Source: JBBDMC01 sp964441935
GTDB lineage: Bacteria; Pseudomonadota; Alphaproteobacteria; Rhizobiales; Kaistiaceae
Direction: 5' to 3'
NCBI GenBank assembly: GCA_964441935.1
Contig: CAYTXI010000118.1
Span: 1-7,542 of the forward strand
Length of the DNA stretch: 7,542 nt
Position 1 is the stretch's first letter, and each line of letters opens with the position of its first letter. Positions 6,292 through 7,542 of the stretch are shown here, piece after piece. A model generated the notes under the pieces. That model was given only the letters and a program-made list of their open reading frames with translations, was not told the origin of the DNA and ran no database searches. The position numbers and the translations under genes were made by a program.

Positions 6292-6663
6292 TTGGCCGAG
6301 TGCGAAGACAAAGAACCCTCCCGCGGCAGGGCGGGCCTGATCGCCCTCGCCGCGAGTAACCGAAGCGCACCCATCAGCTTCAACCGTCAGGAACTCAACG
6401 AAATCCTAGAGGTGTATGGCCGCAAGGTGGCCAACGGCGAATGGCGCGACTACGCCATTGACCAGATGCGCGAACGCGCCGTCTTCTCGGTTTTTCGCCG
6501 CGCCTCGGAAGTACCTGTCTACCGCATCGTCAAGCAGCCGCGCCAAGCCCGTCGCCAAGGCGCATATTCGGTCGTCGCCGCCACGGGATTGATCGTCAAG
6601 CGCGGCCACGATCTTGGACGCGTCCTACGCGTCCTCGACCCGCGTCTGCAGGTCGTCGCCTGA
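6292..6663 (+). CDS. DUF2794 domain-containing protein
   Basis: A 123-residue cytosolic protein of the DUF2794 family, conserved in Alphaproteobacteria and without assigned function. The family core runs from about 28 to 117: ISFNRQELNEILEVYGRKV, then GEWRDYAIDQMRERAVFSVF (49-68), RRASEVPVYRIVKQP, QGAYSVVAATGLIVKRGHDL (89-108) and GRVLRVLDP. No signal peptide or membrane segment is visible. The TTG at 6292 is preferred because of its near-perfect Shine-Dalgarno and because family members have only a short variable N-terminus before the core. In-frame ATGs at 6256 (12 residues longer) and 6214 (26 longer) lack good ribosome sites. The gene converges with the GNAT gene with a single base between stops. 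A long leader with palindromes lies upstream. Confidence 0.88.
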   Translation: MAECEDKEPSRGRAGLIALAASNRSAPISFNRQELNEILEVYGRKVANGEWRDYAIDQMRERAVFSVFRRASEVPVYRIVKQPRQARRQGAYSVVAATGLIVKRGHDLGRVLRVLDPRLQVVA

Positions 6664-6664
6664 T

Positions 6665-7192
6665 CTAGAGCGACGGTTTTGCGCGCGGGCCGGGCCCGAG
6701 CGCGCGCTGCATGATCACGGTGTCAAGCCAGCGCTCGTGCTTGTAGCCGACGTTCTTCAGCGTGCCGACCAACTCGAACCCCGCCGCCTTGTGCAGCCGG
6801 ACGGAGGCGACGTGCTCGGAGTCGCCGATCACCGCGATCATCTGGCGAAAGCCGCGCGCCTCGGCCTCCGCGATCAACTTGCCCAGCAGCGCCCCGCCGA
6901 TTCCCTGCCCCTGCACGTCGGGCGCGAGATAGATGGCGTCCTCCACGGTATTGCGGTAGGCGAGGCGCTCGCGATAGGGGCCGGCGTAGCCGAAACCGAC
7001 GACGCTGCCGTCGTGCTCGGCAACGAAATAGGGAAAGCCGCCGTCGGTAAGCGCCCGCACGCGCCGCTTCATCTCCGTCTTGTTCGGCGGGACGATCTCG
7101 AAGCTCGCGGTCCCCTCGGTCACCGCCTTGGCATAGATCGCCGTGATCGCCGGCACGTCCTTATCAACCACGGTGCGAATGACGGCATGCAT
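6665..7192 (-). CDS. GNAT N-acetyltransferase, PAT/MnaT-like
   Basis: A 175-residue cytosolic GNAT acetyltransferase that transfers acetyl from acetyl-CoA to an amine. It resembles the phosphinothricin/methionine-sulfone N-acetyltransferase group (PAT, MnaT/YncA), whose members act on small amino-acid-like substrates. The N-terminus IRTVVDKDVPAITAIYAKAV (5-24) is the usual beta1-alpha1. The RLAYRNTVEDAIYL block (76-89) is a subgroup hallmark containing a conserved Glu (84). Motif A, VQGQGIGGALL (93-103), is the pyrophosphate-binding loop for CoA. HKAAGFELVGTL follows as motif B. The start has GGAAG 8 bases upstream. Length is complete for the family. The exact substrate cannot be read from sequence. 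It lies downstream of the BI-1 gene on the same strand, separated by 65 bp containing a strong hairpin, so it may be independently transcribed. Confidence 0.9.
   Translation of the reverse strand: MHAVIRTVVDKDVPAITAIYAKAVTEGTASFEIVPPNKTEMKRRVRALTDGGFPYFVAEHDGSVVGFGYAGPYRERLAYRNTVEDAIYLAPDVQGQGIGGALLGKLIAEAEARGFRQMIAVIGDSEHVASVRLHKAAGFELVGTLKNVGYKHERWLDTVIMQRALGPGPRAKPSL
6681..6707. repeat. GC-rich inverted repeat at the 3' end of the GNAT gene
   Basis: GCGCGCG (6681-6687) and CGCGCGC (6701-6707) pair around a loop that itself contains GGGCC/GGCCC (6687-6691 and 6693-6697). It lies 17 bases beyond the DUF2794 stop and inside the last codons of the convergent GNAT gene. It could slow or stop transcription leaving the DUF2794 gene, but there is no T-tract. 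Confidence 0.4.
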
Positions 7193-7210
7193 GCGCTTGC
7201 TTCCAACGGC

Positions 7211-7236
7211 AAGGGCGCGGCCAAAGCCGCGCCCTT
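7211..7236 (-). terminator. Hairpin downstream of the BI-1 family gene
   Basis: AAGGGCGCGGC (7211-7221) and GCCGCGCCCTT (7226-7236) form a perfect 11-bp stem with a 4-base loop. It lies 21 bases after the BI-1 stop in the minus direction and ahead of the GNAT start. On the minus strand the stem ends in CTT but no longer T-run follows, so this is a probable rather than classical intrinsic terminator. It would partly separate the two genes transcriptionally. Confidence 0.6.
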
Positions 7237-7257
7237 CATTGTCCGTTCAGGCTTCGC

Positions 7258-7542
7258 TCAGCCGCGGCTGTTGCCGAACAGGCGGAGCAACATCAGGAAC
7301 AGGTTGATGAAATCGAGGTAGAGGCTCAACGCGCCCATGATCGCCTTGCGGCCGGCCACGGTGCCATCGTCGCCAACGTAGTACATCTCCTTGATCTTCT
7401 GCGTGTCGTACGCCGTGAGGCCGGCGAACACCAAGACGCCGATCACCGAGATGGCGAAGTCGATCGCCGGAGAGGCGAGGAAGATGTTGACCACCATCGC
7501 GATGATGACGCCGATCAGGCCCATGAACAGGAACGAGCCCCA
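7258..7542 (-). CDS. Bax inhibitor-1/YccA family membrane protein, C-terminal part
   Basis: The last 94 residues of a BI-1 (TMBIM)/YccA-type integral inner-membrane protein; the N-terminal part lies beyond the right edge. The frame enters at 7542 as WGSFLFMGLIGVIIA. The ATG at 7524 is internal, not the start. Three hydrophobic segments are visible: FLFMGLIGVIIAMVVNIFL, FAISVIGVLVFAGLTAY, and IMGALSLYLDFINLFLMLL. The diagnostic LVFAGLTAYDTQKIKEMY is present. Asp in AYDTQ and Asp in YLDFIN are probably the conserved acidic pair linked to pH-dependent calcium leak in bacterial homologues. Bacterial members are otherwise linked to membrane protein quality control (YccA with FtsH); the role here is not shown by the sequence. 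The TGA stop is at 7258-7260, followed by a hairpin. Confidence 0.93.
   Translation of the reverse strand, partial: WGSFLFMGLIGVIIAMVVNIFLASPAIDFAISVIGVLVFAGLTAYDTQKIKEMYYVGDDGTVAGRKAIMGALSLYLDFINLFLMLLRLFGNSRG

Noticed and set aside
6614..7321. A 235-residue plus-strand frame opposite the GNAT and BI-1 genes.
   Set aside because: Both minus-strand genes have clear family motifs, and this frame crosses their intergenic hairpin. It is an antisense shadow.

Overview
This GC-rich window carries dense coding with strong G/C bias at third codon positions. It looks like an alphaproteobacterial chromosome, plausibly from the Rhodospirillales or Rhizobiales side. The main reason is a DUF2794 protein, a family I know essentially only from Alphaproteobacteria, supported by a DUF1223 exported protein and a typical alphaproteobacterial HtpG. 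An exact run of 100 N (5820-5919) shows this is a scaffolded draft assembly or a metagenome bin. The gap length is a placeholder, so reading frames cannot be carried across it.

Left block (1-2936). A DUF1223 thioredoxin-fold exported protein (GTG start at 97) converges on a 664-residue exported protein on the minus strand. That second protein joins an N-terminal peptidoglycan-binding motif to an alginate-lyase-like (PL5/AlgL-type) alpha-helical domain. The two stop codons both lie inside one perfect inverted repeat (845-866), which probably serves both genes as the 3' end.

Centre (2937-5957). htpG (Hsp90) is on the minus strand, upstream of the lyase-like gene and possibly cotranscribed with it (80 bp apart). 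It is divergent from a plus-strand patatin-like (RssA-type) phospholipase/esterase gene. The patatin gene runs into the assembly gap. The first bases after the gap read as a short, well-biased C-terminal tail with a stop at 5955-5957 and a 12-bp perfect hairpin right behind it. This is most likely the end of the same gene.

Right block (5958-7542). A 334-base leader with no confident gene holds several small palindromes and two abutting GANTC (CcrM-type) sites. It precedes the DUF2794 gene, for which a TTG start at 6292 with a strong Shine-Dalgarno is the best choice. This gene converges with 1 bp spacing on a PAT/MnaT-like GNAT acetyltransferase. Upstream of the acetyltransferase on the same strand is the C-terminal part of a BI-1/YccA-family membrane protein that continues past the right edge.

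Most of the window is conserved housekeeping-type sequence. I see no mobile element, CRISPR array, tRNA or rRNA, and nothing that clearly amounts to a new multi-gene system. The observations most worth a second look are the lyase-like protein with its altered active-site motif, the stop-codon palindrome, the leader of the DUF2794 gene, and the gap.
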